A DNA stretch of 64,000 nucleotides from Myxococcales bacterium. GTDB taxonomy: Bacteria; Myxococcota_A; Polyangia; Palsa-1104. Positions 1 to 10,382 of the stretch are shown here, in pieces. The translations under genes were made by a program, and so were the position numbers. A model generated the notes under the pieces. That model had not been told where the DNA came from. It did not search any database and saw only the letters and a program-made list of their open reading frames with translations. Within the stretch, counting starts at the first letter, position 1. Each line of letters opens with the position of its first letter. Where the stretch lies: NCBI GenBank assembly GCA_003170275.1, contig PNAM01000010.1, positions 239,230 through 303,229 of the forward strand. The letters are read 5' to 3'.

Positions 1-1
1 G

Positions 2-691
2 GACGACACGCGCGGCATGACCCGCTTCGACATCGACATGGGCAAGTGCATGTACTGCGGGATCTGCGTCGAGTCCTGTCCGACGGACGCCAAGGCGCCC
101 GGCGACCTCGAGCAGACCAAGTGCATCCGCATGACCCGCGAGTTCGAGGGCGCGACGTCAAACTTCGAGACGCTGACCTTCCGCTTCATCCGCCCCGGCG
201 ACTTCGTGGTCCCCTACAAGCCAAAGAAGGGCGAGGTGGTGGACACCCAGCGGCGCGGCGAGATCGCCCGTCACGTGCGCAAGAAGGCGCAGGAATACAA
301 CGTGGTGGCGTTCAAGTGGGCGTTCGCCAACGGCGGCGCCGGCGCCAAGAAGGGCGGCGCGGCGGACGTCGTCAAAGAGGAAGTGGTCTTGAAGCGCGCC
401 GAAGAGCTGGCGCCGATGGTCAAGGAAGCGGGCAACGACCCCAAGAAGGTCGAAGACCTGCTCTACGCGCAGGCCCTGGCGCAGACCGATTGCGAAGCGT
501 GCGGCTGGCCGACCTGCCGCGCCTACGCCGACGCGATGATCTCCGGCAAGGACCCCGAGTTCTTCAAGTGCGAGCCGGGCGGCGCGCAGTCCACGCGCGA
601 CATGAACCTGATCTTCCAGCTGCGCCTCAACAAGACCCCCGCCGAAGCCGCCAAGGCGGCCGCCAAGATCGTCCTCGAACACCACCAGTAG
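2..691 (+). CDS. nuoI: NADH-quinone oxidoreductase subunit I (NuoI), 5' partial, with extra C-terminal Fe-S motif
   Basis: Peripheral-arm subunit of complex I that carries 4Fe-4S clusters and passes electrons from NADH towards quinone. The reading frame is open from base 2, so the start and the first ferredoxin motif lie outside the window. The second ferredoxin motif, [12 protein letters not shown], is at about bases 47-82. The usual NuoI C-terminus is followed by a charged linker and a second cysteine motif, C-x2-C-x4-C-x17-C, at bases 491-571 (CEACGWPTC, then KCEPGG). This matches the pattern of the small Fe-S domain in RnfB and acetyl-CoA synthase-type proteins. The gene is the first of nuoI-J-K-L-M-N. 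Identity as NuoI is firm from motif and context; a functional extra cluster is inference. Confidence 0.92.
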   Translation, partial: DDTRGMTRFDIDMGKCMYCGICVESCPTDAKAPGDLEQTKCIRMTREFEGATSNFETLTFRFIRPGDFVVPYKPKKGEVVDTQRRGEIARHVRKKAQEYNVVAFKWAFANGGAGAKKGGAADVVKEEVVLKRAEELAPMVKEAGNDPKKVEDLLYAQALAQTDCEACGWPTCRAYADAMISGKDPEFFKCEPGGAQSTRDMNLIFQLRLNKTPAEAAKAAAKIVLEHHQ

Positions 692-717
692 CCGACGGTA
701 ATATCGTCACTAAGTCC

Positions 718-746
718 TTTACCCGCGGGGCTAAATTCGCTACAAA
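718..746 (+). promoter_or_regulatory. Possible internal sigma70-type promoter in the nuoI-nuoJ gap
   Basis: TTTACC at 718-723 and TACAAA at 741-746 are separated by 17 bases; each matches four of six consensus bases. They sit in the only long gap (149 bases) of an otherwise tightly packed nuo operon, so a second promoter for nuoJ onward is plausible. No other evidence supports it. Confidence 0.3.
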
Positions 747-748
747 CC

Positions 749-844
749 ATGCCGATGAGCGAGCGCCAGCGAGCGATCAACAATGGGATCGAATGTGCGG
801 CCCGTGGGGCTGCACAAATCATCGGAGCCGAAGGCGAACGATGA
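749..844 (+). CDS. Possible 31-residue small ORF coupled to nuoJ
   Basis: An ATG at 749 (or the in-frame ATG at 755) opens a 31-codon frame. Its TGA at 842-844 overlaps the nuoJ ATG as ATGA, the same coupling used elsewhere in the window. The predicted peptide is soluble and charged, starts MPMSERQRAINN, and has one Cys. It fills most of the gap between nuoI and nuoJ. I do not recognise it. It could be an upstream ORF that couples nuoJ translation, a remnant of an older gene, or chance; the nuoJ start itself has only a weak ribosome site (gaaggcg). Confidence 0.3.
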   Translation: MPMSERQRAINNGIECAARGAAQIIGAEGER

Positions 845-1389
845 TTAGCCTGTTGGCGCAGCTCCCACCGGGAGCGATCTTTTTCTACATGCTGGCCGGA
901 GTGGTGGCGCTTTCGGCGCTCGGGGTCGCGCTCGCGCCGAACATTTTGTATTCGGCGTTTGCGTTGCTCGGGACGCTCGCGGGCGTGGCCGGGTTGTACT
1001 TCTACATGAGCGCGGACTTTCTCGGCATCGCGCAGCTGCTCATCTACGTGGGCGGCATCCTGGTGCTGATCCTGTTCGCGGTGCTGCTGACCAATCGCAT
1101 CGGCGAGATGAACATCACCAATGTTTCGGCCGGGCTGATCATCGGCGCGCCGGCGGCGATCGCGGTGATCGGAATCCTCGCCAAGGCTGCGCTGCAGACG
1201 CCCTGGCCGGTCACCGAGACGGTCTCCGCACCGACGACGCAACGGCTCGGCGACGCGTTCTTGAAAGAGTATCTGATGCCGTTCGAAATCGCGTCGCTGG
1301 TGCTGCTCATGGCGCTGGTCGGTGCGATGGTGATCGCGCGCCGCGCCGCCAAGGAAGGCAACAAGAAGATCGTGGGGATTGATTCGTGA
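841..1389 (+). CDS. nuoJ: NADH-quinone oxidoreductase subunit J (NuoJ)
   Basis: Membrane subunit of complex I, 182 residues, close to the family norm. Five hydrophobic segments are visible. The conserved stretch SADFLGIAQLLIYVGGILVL, which in the family forms the TM3 pi-bulge region linking quinone chemistry to proton channels, is at about residues 57-76. The frame is open far upstream, but the ATG at 841 gives the expected N-terminus (MISLLAQLPPGAIFFYM). Its stop overlaps the GTG of nuoK by four bases. Codon use in the first 250 bases (ttg, ttt, ggg) looks a little different from nuoK-N. Confidence 0.95.
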   Translation: MISLLAQLPPGAIFFYMLAGVVALSALGVALAPNILYSAFALLGTLAGVAGLYFYMSADFLGIAQLLIYVGGILVLILFAVLLTNRIGEMNITNVSAGLIIGAPAAIAVIGILAKAALQTPWPVTETVSAPTTQRLGDAFLKEYLMPFEIASLVLLMALVGAMVIARRAAKEGNKKIVGIDS

Positions 1390-1706
1390 GCGCGATCGTC
1401 AACGTGGGCCTGCCGCACATGCTGGTGCTCTCGGCGATCTTGTTCGGCACCGGGCTGCTCACCGTCGCCACGCGCCGCAACGCGGTGGCGATCCTCATGG
1501 GCGTCGAGCTGATCCTCAACGGCGCCGCGCTCAACTTCGTCGCCTTCTCCCATTACGTGCACGGCATGATCGCCGGGCAGGTGGTGGCGCTGTTCATCAT
1601 CGTGCTGGCGGCGGCCGAAGCGGCGATCGCGCTGGCGATCGTGCTGTCGATCTTCCGCCACTTCCACTCCATCGACGCCAACGACACGTCGACGCTGAGG
1701 GACTAG
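1386..1706 (+). CDS. nuoK: NADH-quinone oxidoreductase subunit K (NuoK)
   Basis: Small three-helix, MrpC-like membrane subunit of complex I, 106 residues. Both conserved membrane glutamates are present: GVELILNGAALNFVAF (about residues 39-54) and AAAEAAIALAI (about 77-87). In the family these belong to the proton pathway through the E-channel. The start is GTG at 1386, overlapping the nuoJ stop as GTGA, so translation is probably coupled. nuoL follows after six bases. Confidence 0.95.
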   Translation: MSAIVNVGLPHMLVLSAILFGTGLLTVATRRNAVAILMGVELILNGAALNFVAFSHYVHGMIAGQVVALFIIVLAAAEAAIALAIVLSIFRHFHSIDANDTSTLRD

Positions 1707-1712
1707 CTACTC

Positions 1713-4190
1713 ATGAACGAATCCTTCACCGCAGCGGTGCAGCACACCACCACCGTCACCTGGCTGTGGCTGATCCCGCTGTTCCCCTTCGTCGGCGCGG
1801 TGGTCAACGGGATCTTCGGCAAGAAGATCCAGGACAAGTTCGGCAAGGCCGCCAACCATTCGATCGCCATCGGCATGATGGCGTGCGCGGCGCTCGTCGC
1901 CATCGCCGCCTTCGTCAAGCTGCTCGGACTGCCCGCGCACGAGCGCTTCCTCCTCGACAACGTCTTTCCGATGATCCACGTCGGCAAGTTCAACGTCGAC
2001 ATGGCGTTCGCCATCGATCCGCTGTCGGGGATGATGGCGCTGATCATCACGCTGATCGGCACCGGCATCCACGTCTACTCGACCGGCTACATGGCCGACG
2101 AGCCGTCCTACTGGCGCTTCTTCTGCTACCTCAACCTGTTCGTGTTCTCGATGCTGCTCCTGGTCCTGGGCGACAGCTTCGTGATCATGTTCTTCGGCTG
2201 GGAAGGCGTCGGCCTGTGCAGCTACCTGCTGATCGGCTTCTGGTACAAGGAGAACAAGAACGCCACCGCCGGCATGAAGGCGTTCGTCGTCAATCGCATC
2301 GGTGACTGGGGCTTCGTCACCGGGCTGTTCTTCCTGTTCTGGGGGCTCGGCGGGTCGTGGTCGGCGATCAACCATCGCTACTATCCCGACGTCGCCGAGG
2401 GCGCGGTCGCGCCGCGCTACGAAGTGGTGGTCACCGATGAGCCGTCGGAGAATCCGCTCGCCGAGCGCGGCAAGCCGGAAAACGCAGGCCACGAAGGCAA
2501 GGTCGAGGCGCTCGAGCATCACGGCGCGCACCACGACTCGGTCGAGGTCGGCCCGACGGTGAAGTTCCGCGAGCTGCGCGACCAGCTCTCGGTGACCGCG
2601 GCCAATGGCGAGCGCCCGCTGGCCGATGAGCTGGTGAAGAAGACCGTGTGGGGCATGCCGTTGGTGTTCCTGATCGGGCTGTGCTTCTTCATCGGCGCCA
2701 CCGGCAAGTCCGCGCAGCTGCCGCTGTACGTGTGGCTGCCCGACGCGATGGCCGGCCCGACGCCGGTCTCCGCGCTGATCCACGCGGCGACCATGGTGAC
2801 CGCCGGCGTGTACATGATCGCGCGGCTCAACTTCCTGTTCGTGCTGTCACCGGGAGCGATGACCATCGTCGCGTGCGTGGGCGCGCTCACCGCGCTGTTC
2901 GCCGCCACCATCGGCCTGTTCCAGTACGACATCAAGAAGGTGCTGGCCTACTCGACGGTGTCGCAGCTCGGCTTCATGTTCATCGGCGTGGGCGTGGGCG
3001 CCTACTGGGCGGGCGCGTTCCACCTGTTGACGCACGCGTGCTTCAAGGCCTGCCTGTTCCTCGGCTCGGGCTCGGTCATCCACGGGATGCACCACCTGAC
3101 GCACCACCGCGAGCACGAGCTGCACCACGGCGGCGACGACGGCCACGACGAGGCGCACGACGAGCACGGCCAGGCGCACGGCGACAACGAGCACAAGCCC
3201 GCCAAGCTCGATCCGCGGCTCGCGGCCGATCCGATCGATCCGCAGGACATGCGCAACATGGGCGGCCTCGGCGTGCTCATGCCGAAGACCAAATGGACCT
3301 ACCTGATCGCGTGCTGGGCGATCGCCGGCTTTCCGTGGGCGGCGGGCTTCTACTCCAAGGACGAGATCCTGTGGAAGGCGTTCTCCAACAAGTCGACGCT
3401 GGTGCCCGGCGTGCTGATCTGGTTCGTCGGCCTGATCGCCGCGACCATGACCTCGTTCTACATGTTCCGCTCGTACTACATGACCTTCGAAGGCAAGGCG
3501 CCGTCGCCCGAGCACAAGGAGCACGTGCACGAGTCGCCGCTGTCGATCACCGGCGTGCTGATGGTGCTGGCCGCCGCGTCGATCGTGGTAGGCCCGCTGC
3601 TCGGCTGGCCGCTCTTGTTCGGCGGCGCGCACAACCCGTTCAGCCTCGAGAAGTGGCTCGAGCCGGTGACCAACCTGTCGGACTACTACTTCGTCGGCGC
3701 GCGTGCGTGGGCGGACAATCACTCGCTCGAGTTGGTGTTCATGCTGGTCTCGGTAGGCGTGGCCACGCTCGGCTGGTGGGGCGCGCGCGCGCTGTACAAA
3801 GATGCGGCCGCCACCGAGAAGCGCCTCGCGGACCTGAAGGCGAGCTACAAGAACGTGCACTCGCTGGTGTTCGACAAGTACCGCGTAGACGAATTCTACC
3901 AGCGCGTGTTCGTGCGCGGCTTTCAGCGCTCGGCCGACGCGATGTCCTGGTTCGACGCCAAGGTGGTCGACGGGCTGGTCAACCTGATGGGCACGCTCTC
4001 GCGCGGCGCCGCCTGGATCTCGGGCGCCATCGACACCTACCTGGTCGACGGCGCCGTCAACGGCCTGGCCAGTCTGTTCCTCGCCGGTGGGCGGCGCATG
4101 CGCCACCTGCAGACCGGCCGCATCAACAACTACGTCCTCGGCGTGGTGGTGGGCATCATCATCCTGGTCGTGATCACGTCCCTGGTTTAA
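1713..4190 (+). CDS. nuoL: NADH-quinone oxidoreductase subunit L (NuoL), enlarged, with charged and His-rich insertions
   Basis: Antiporter-like proton-pumping subunit that in the family ends in a long lateral helix. At 825 residues it is longer than usual (about 600-700). Key elements are present: the TM5 glutamate in FFGWEGVGLCSY, the TM7 lysine in GATGKSAQLPLYVWLPDAM, the TM12 lysine in HACFKACLFLGSGS, and YSKDEILW. Two insertions explain the extra length. One, at about residues 222-300, is charged and contains EHHGAHHD. The other, at about 463-508, replaces the short HAMHH loop and has roughly fifteen histidines among Asp and Glu. Both lie in loops between conserved helices. The stop is 16 bases before nuoM. 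Confidence 0.95.
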   Translation: MNESFTAAVQHTTTVTWLWLIPLFPFVGAVVNGIFGKKIQDKFGKAANHSIAIGMMACAALVAIAAFVKLLGLPAHERFLLDNVFPMIHVGKFNVDMAFAIDPLSGMMALIITLIGTGIHVYSTGYMADEPSYWRFFCYLNLFVFSMLLLVLGDSFVIMFFGWEGVGLCSYLLIGFWYKENKNATAGMKAFVVNRIGDWGFVTGLFFLFWGLGGSWSAINHRYYPDVAEGAVAPRYEVVVTDEPSENPLAERGKPENAGHEGKVEALEHHGAHHDSVEVGPTVKFRELRDQLSVTAANGERPLADELVKKTVWGMPLVFLIGLCFFIGATGKSAQLPLYVWLPDAMAGPTPVSALIHAATMVTAGVYMIARLNFLFVLSPGAMTIVACVGALTALFAATIGLFQYDIKKVLAYSTVSQLGFMFIGVGVGAYWAGAFHLLTHACFKACLFLGSGSVIHGMHHLTHHREHELHHGGDDGHDEAHDEHGQAHGDNEHKPAKLDPRLAADPIDPQDMRNMGGLGVLMPKTKWTYLIACWAIAGFPWAAGFYSKDEILWKAFSNKSTLVPGVLIWFVGLIAATMTSFYMFRSYYMTFEGKAPSPEHKEHVHESPLSITGVLMVLAAASIVVGPLLGWPLLFGGAHNPFSLEKWLEPVTNLSDYYFVGARAWADNHSLELVFMLVSVGVATLGWWGARALYKDAAATEKRLADLKASYKNVHSLVFDKYRVDEFYQRVFVRGFQRSADAMSWFDAKVVDGLVNLMGTLSRGAAWISGAIDTYLVDGAVNGLASLFLAGGRRMRHLQTGRINNYVLGVVVGIIILVVITSLV

Positions 4191-4206
4191 TGGAGAAACT
4201 TCAGCC

Positions 4207-6186
<1,980 letters not shown>

Positions 6187-6187
6187 C

Positions 6188-7723
6188 ATGCTCGACAACT
6201 TTCACAGCCTGAAATATTTCCTGCCCGAGACCATCCTGTCGGTGGCGGTGCTGGTGATCATCGCCGCCGATCTGATCGCCGGCAAGCCGTCGCTCAAGCG
6301 CTCCGCGGGACTGACGCTCGGCGCGCTCGGCCTGGCGCTGATCGCGACCATCGCCAAGATGGATCGCAACAACGCGTACGGCCTGTTCGGCGGGCTCATG
6401 GCGAAAGATCCCATGGGCGACTTCTTCAAGATCTTCTTCATCGCCACCACCGCGCTGGTGGGCATCGCGGCGATGCGCGCCAAGGATGCGATCGACTATA
6501 CGACGGACAAGGAGTCGGCCGAGTTCTACACGCTCGCGCTCACCACCACCGTCGGCATGTTCCTGATGGCCACCTCGACCGACCTGCTCACCGCGTTCCT
6601 GTCGCTCGAGATGGTCTCGATCATGAGCTACATCCTGTCGGGCTTCACGCGGCGCAACCGCGCGTCGTCCGAAGCGTCGCTCAAGTACGTGATCTACGGC
6701 GGCGTGGCCTCGGGCGTGATGCTCTACGGCATGTCGCTGCTCTACGGCCTGGCCGGTGCGACCAGCTTCTCGGCGGTGCGCGCGGCCTGCGCAGCCACGC
6801 CGGCGACCAGCACGGTGGTGGTGGCGGTGATCCTGTGCCTGGCCGGGTTCGGCTACAAGATCGCGTCGGTGCCGTTCCACATGTGGTGCCCCGACGTGTA
6901 CCAGGGCGCGCCCACACCGGTGACCATGTTCCTCTCGGTCGGTCCCAAGGCGGCCGGCTTCGCGCTGCTGATCCGCTTCTTCACCGCCGGCATCCCGTCG
7001 GAGCTCGGCACCGGCCTGGGCACGGTCACGCCGTGGCCGCTGCTGTTGGCGGTGATCGCCTGCGCGACCATGACGCTCGGCAACCTGAGCGCGCTCATGC
7101 AGACCAACCTGAAGCGCATGTTCGCCTACTCGTCGATCGCGCACGCCGGCTACCTGCTGCTCGGCCTGTGCGCCGGCGGGCACGACGGCACGTTCGCGAT
7201 CTTCATCTACCTCATCACGTACCTGTTCATGAACATCGGCGCCTTCACCGTGATCTGTGCGATCAGCGACGCCGGCCTCGGGGAGGATCTGCTCGACTAC
7301 CGCGGGCTCGGCAAGCGCGCGCCGGGCGCGTCGCTGGCGATGGCCATGTTCCTGTTCTCGCTCACCGGCCTGCCGCCGTTCGCCGGCTTCTTCGGCAAGT
7401 ACTTCCTGTTCGCGGCGGTGATCTCCAAGGGCGGCAACCTGTTGGTCTGGGCCGCGATCATCGGCGTGCTCAACAGCGCCGTCTCGCTCTTCTATTACGC
7501 GCGCATCTTGAAGGCGATGTACTTCGAGACGCCCGCCGAGGGCGCGAGCCTGCTGGTCATCCCCCGGCTGCACACGATCAACATGTGGGCGATGGCCGTG
7601 CCGACTGTGGGGCTGTTCGTGCTGTGGGCGCCGCTCATGCGCTTCGTCGAGCTGTCGATGACCCAGTGGCTGCCGGCGGTGGCCGAGGCGGCTCCGTCGG
7701 CGATGCACGCGTTGTTGCCGTAG
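6188..7723 (+). CDS. nuoN: NADH-quinone oxidoreductase subunit N (NuoN)
   Basis: Third antiporter-like proton-pumping subunit, 511 residues, normal length. Conserved charges are present: glutamate in FLSLEMVSIMSYILSGF, lysine in GFGYKIASVPFHMWCPDVYQ, and lysine in PPFAGFFGKYFLF. It starts one base after the nuoM stop and is the last nuo gene. The next gene is convergent, with its stop only 18 bases away. No clear intrinsic terminator is visible between them. Confidence 0.95.
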   Translation: MLDNFHSLKYFLPETILSVAVLVIIAADLIAGKPSLKRSAGLTLGALGLALIATIAKMDRNNAYGLFGGLMAKDPMGDFFKIFFIATTALVGIAAMRAKDAIDYTTDKESAEFYTLALTTTVGMFLMATSTDLLTAFLSLEMVSIMSYILSGFTRRNRASSEASLKYVIYGGVASGVMLYGMSLLYGLAGATSFSAVRAACAATPATSTVVVAVILCLAGFGYKIASVPFHMWCPDVYQGAPTPVTMFLSVGPKAAGFALLIRFFTAGIPSELGTGLGTVTPWPLLLAVIACATMTLGNLSALMQTNLKRMFAYSSIAHAGYLLLGLCAGGHDGTFAIFIYLITYLFMNIGAFTVICAISDAGLGEDLLDYRGLGKRAPGASLAMAMFLFSLTGLPPFAGFFGKYFLFAAVISKGGNLLVWAAIIGVLNSAVSLFYYARILKAMYFETPAEGASLLVIPRLHTINMWAMAVPTVGLFVLWAPLMRFVELSMTQWLPAVAEAAPSAMHALLP

Positions 7724-7741
7724 TCCTCCTCGCCCGGGCGC

Positions 7742-8686
7742 TCACTTGATCGCAGTGAGGTCGTTTGCAAAGGCCTCGGAGAACCGCTCTGCGCCGCGCG
7801 CGTTGAGGTGCCCGCAGTCGTAGAAGTTTGCCCGGTCGCTCGCCATCGGATGGTCGGAGTAGTCCAGGAACGTCCCTCGATCGCCGAGCATCGCGCTCAG
7901 CCGCCGCTTCCTGGCGTCGAAGTCGGGGACGGCGGACCGGCATTCCCGATCGACCGGCATCACCACCACGACCACAGGCGTTCCCTTGCGCTCGAACCGC
8001 GAGACCAACTCCGCGAACTGTCCAGCCACGCGATCACTGCCGGCAGCGTTCAGAGGAGGGAGCTGGCTCGGAGAGCCGTTCTCGTGCCAGCCGCCGCCTC
8101 TCGGGAAGAAGCCTTGTCGTTCGTTCTCGATGGCCGGCTTGCCAAGGAGCTCACGGTAACCGCGAAGGGACGCGCTGTAATACTCCACATCCGCGACCAC
8201 GAAGGAATAGTACGGGATGTATCTCAGCTTCCAGGTCAGCTCAGAATCGATGTCGCGGAATACTTCGTAGATGTTCGGCGACGAGAAATACGGAAGATAG
8301 TCCCCGGGATTGCGCAGCGCGTGCGTGGGCACGAACGTCAGATACGTCTCGGCGAAAACGACGATGCGCGGCTTGCGTGCGTAGGCGGCAAACTCCCGCA
8401 CCAGCGCTTGATACTGAACGAAGTAGGTCCCGTCCTTGGCAAAATTGAAGGTCTTCAGGCCGGTCATCTTCTCGATTAGCGGCGCGTCGAACCCCATGAG
8501 CGCGTTCGAGGCGCCAAAGATCGCCAGCTCAGGATCGATGCGATGCTGCATCACCTGGTTGACCTTGCCGACCTGGCCGCCAAAGTGGCGCTCGGCGCCA
8601 TACCGGAGCCCGAGCTCCAGGCTCGAGAGCACCGCCACCAGCGGAGCGGCAAAGAGGATCCCGCGCGCCCACGGTGGCGTCCTCAT
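7742..8686 (-). CDS. SGNH/DltD-like membrane-anchored protein (acylation cassette 1)
   Basis: A 314-residue protein with one N-terminal membrane segment (residues about 8-26) and an extracytoplasmic SGNH-hydrolase-like domain. A block-I-like nucleophile region, FGASNALMGFD, is at about residues 58-68, and a C-terminal D-x-x-H motif is in YDCGHLNARGAERF. DltD, AlgJ and AlgX-type partners of MBOAT acyltransferases have this layout, and an MBOAT gene lies seven bases upstream in the same direction. Likely role: final acyl transfer to, or editing on, an exported glycan on the periplasmic side. The gene is less G+C-rich than the nuo genes. The substrate is unknown. Confidence 0.72.
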   Translation of the reverse strand: MRTPPWARGILFAAPLVAVLSSLELGLRYGAERHFGGQVGKVNQVMQHRIDPELAIFGASNALMGFDAPLIEKMTGLKTFNFAKDGTYFVQYQALVREFAAYARKPRIVVFAETYLTFVPTHALRNPGDYLPYFSSPNIYEVFRDIDSELTWKLRYIPYYSFVVADVEYYSASLRGYRELLGKPAIENERQGFFPRGGGWHENGSPSQLPPLNAAGSDRVAGQFAELVSRFERKGTPVVVVVMPVDRECRSAVPDFDARKRRLSAMLGDRGTFLDYSDHPMASDRANFYDCGHLNARGAERFSEAFANDLTAIK

Positions 8687-8693
8687 GCCGGCC

Positions 8694-10100
8694 TCAGAAC
8701 TGCGAATACACGAATTGGTTCACCTCGAATACGCCCAGGACGATGATGCCGACGATGACCGCATAGTAGATCGGCCAACGAACCCAAGCCGATCGCTGCG
8801 CGAGGCGCTCCGAGAACGCAGGGCTGTTGCCCAACACGCGGCGCACCACTGCGATCGCGGCGAGCAACAGGAGCACCAGCGCGACCTGGTAACGCTTTGT
8901 TTCGGCGAAATATTGAACGCCGGCAGTGGAACCATATCGGCGAAACGAATGCCCGAGGACATAGAGTGCATCGGAGATCGTACGCGCTCGAAAGAACACG
9001 CAGGAAAACGAATAGAAGACGATCGTCGCCACGTTGCTCAAACGGTTTCCGAGCCATGGCGGCATTCTCGCCAACGCCGCTCGCCGAGCCTTCTGGGTCA
9101 ACGCCTCGGCGGAAACGGCGCAGCCGTGGATCAACCCGAAGACGACGTAGGTCCAGCGAGGGCCATGCCACGCACCAAGCACGACGAACGTGACGAGGAT
9201 GGAAAAAACCATTCCAGCCCGACGCCAGTTGGTCTTGAACGAGATGTACATCGAGAGCGGCTTGAAGACGTAGTCGTTGGTCCAGGACGAGAGCGAGATG
9301 TGCCAACGCCGCCAGAACTCGGTGACGCTCCGCGCCGCGAATGGATGGTCGAAGTTTGGTATCAGCTCGATTCCCATCAAGCGGGCTGAGCCGAGCGCGA
9401 TATCCGTGTAGCCGGAGAAGTCGCAGTAGACCTGAACGGTATAGAAGAACACGCACGCCAGCAGCAGCAGGCCGTTGAATTCTTGGCGACCGTCCAGGAC
9501 CGGGTCGATGACCAGGGCGATCCGATCCGCCAGGACGCACTTGATGAACAATCCCCAACCAATCTGCTTCAGACCCGAGGCCAGATCCGAGGTCGAGAAA
9601 CGCTTGGAGGAATCGAGCTGAGCGAGGAAGTGATGGGGACGTTCGATGGGGCCGGCCAGCAGCTTTGGAAAGAACAGCACGCTGGAGGCGAACCGGCCCG
9701 GGTGCGTCGCGGCGCGCTGTCGGCCCCAGTGGATCTCGAGGTTGTAACCGATGCATTGAAAGGCGTAGTAGGAAATGCCCACCGGCAGGAGGATGTTCGA
9801 GCCGCCGAAGAGTGCGTTTCCGTACTTGAACCAACCCAGGCAGCCCACATCGAAGAGGATGGCGAACCACAAGAGCAGCGAGCCGCGACGGCTGTCGGCC
9901 CATTTCTCCAACCCCAACCCGGTGTAGAAGTTGACGGTGGTGATGGCCAGCGCGATCGCGAGGTGCACCGGGCTCAGAAAGAGCAGAAACGCCGCGCCGG
10001 AGACGATCAGCACCATCCAGCGCTGCCGCTGTGGCGCCGCGTAGTAGGCGAGCACCGCGAGCGGCAGGAAAGCGGCGTACTCGAGAGAATTGAACCGCAT
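8694..10100 (-). CDS. MBOAT-family O-acyltransferase (DltB/AlgI-like, cassette 1)
   Basis: Polytopic protein of 468 residues. The MBOAT signature is visible: YCDFSGYTDIALGSARLMGI, FWRRWHISLSSWTNDYVF, and the catalytic histidine in AWHGPRWTYVVFG (His312). The C-terminus NQFVYSQF matches the conserved tail of DltB/AlgI proteins. Such enzymes carry acyl groups from a cytoplasmic donor through the membrane to an extracytoplasmic acceptor. It sits 30 bases after the carrier-protein gene and before the SGNH gene, as in dlt-type operons. Its donor is probably the acyl or aminoacyl carrier protein encoded upstream; the acceptor is probably a surface glycan. Confidence 0.88.
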   Translation of the reverse strand: MRFNSLEYAAFLPLAVLAYYAAPQRQRWMVLIVSGAAFLLFLSPVHLAIALAITTVNFYTGLGLEKWADSRRGSLLLWFAILFDVGCLGWFKYGNALFGGSNILLPVGISYYAFQCIGYNLEIHWGRQRAATHPGRFASSVLFFPKLLAGPIERPHHFLAQLDSSKRFSTSDLASGLKQIGWGLFIKCVLADRIALVIDPVLDGRQEFNGLLLLACVFFYTVQVYCDFSGYTDIALGSARLMGIELIPNFDHPFAARSVTEFWRRWHISLSSWTNDYVFKPLSMYISFKTNWRRAGMVFSILVTFVVLGAWHGPRWTYVVFGLIHGCAVSAEALTQKARRAALARMPPWLGNRLSNVATIVFYSFSCVFFRARTISDALYVLGHSFRRYGSTAGVQYFAETKRYQVALVLLLLAAIAVVRRVLGNSPAFSERLAQRSAWVRWPIYYAVIVGIIVLGVFEVNQFVYSQF

Positions 10101-10130
10101 CGCCGACGAACTGCCCGCGAAGGACGAGCT

Positions 10131-10382
10131 CTAGCCCCCCACCTTCGTGCGGACCAGGGTGCACATGTCGCCGACGTTTTGAAACCGCATCACTTCCTTG
10201 AGCGTGAACTTGATCTTGAAGTGTTGCTCGACAGCGGAGATCAACACGGTGTGATTCAGCGAATCCCATTCGGCGACATCGTTCGCGGTGGTCCCGGACG
10301 TAACCACGATCGCCGGGTTTTGAAAGACCCGGCCAAAGACCTGGTTGATCTCGGCGAGGATGGCTTCCGCGGTCATGGTCAT
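10131..10382 (-). CDS. Acyl/aminoacyl carrier protein (DltC-like, cassette 1)
   Basis: An 83-residue phosphopantetheine carrier protein. The attachment serine is Ser41 in the motif EWDSLNH, followed by a helix typical of the fold (HTVLISAVEQHFKIKF). The ATG at 10382 overlaps the stop of the upstream AMP-ligase gene as ATGA, which fixes the start and implies coupled synthesis with the enzyme that loads it. It resembles DltC and stand-alone carrier proteins. The cargo is not known; an amino acid is favoured because the ligase has amino-acid-adenylation motifs. Confidence 0.87.
   Translation of the reverse strand: MTMTAEAILAEINQVFGRVFQNPAIVVTSGTTANDVAEWDSLNHTVLISAVEQHFKIKFTLKEVMRFQNVGDMCTLVRTKVGG

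Noticed and set aside
46-840. Long open frame upstream of and joined to nuoJ
   Set aside because: It is Arg-rich, overlaps nuoI in another frame, and has no protein-like pattern. The true NuoJ start is ATG 841.
3120-3190. Tandem repeat array in nuoL
   Set aside because: The His/Asp-rich codons look repetitive, but no repeat unit is kept in register.
3088-3240. Frameshift or assembly error in NuoL
   Set aside because: The frame is open with normal membrane helices on both sides, and codon use stays G+C-ending through the insert.
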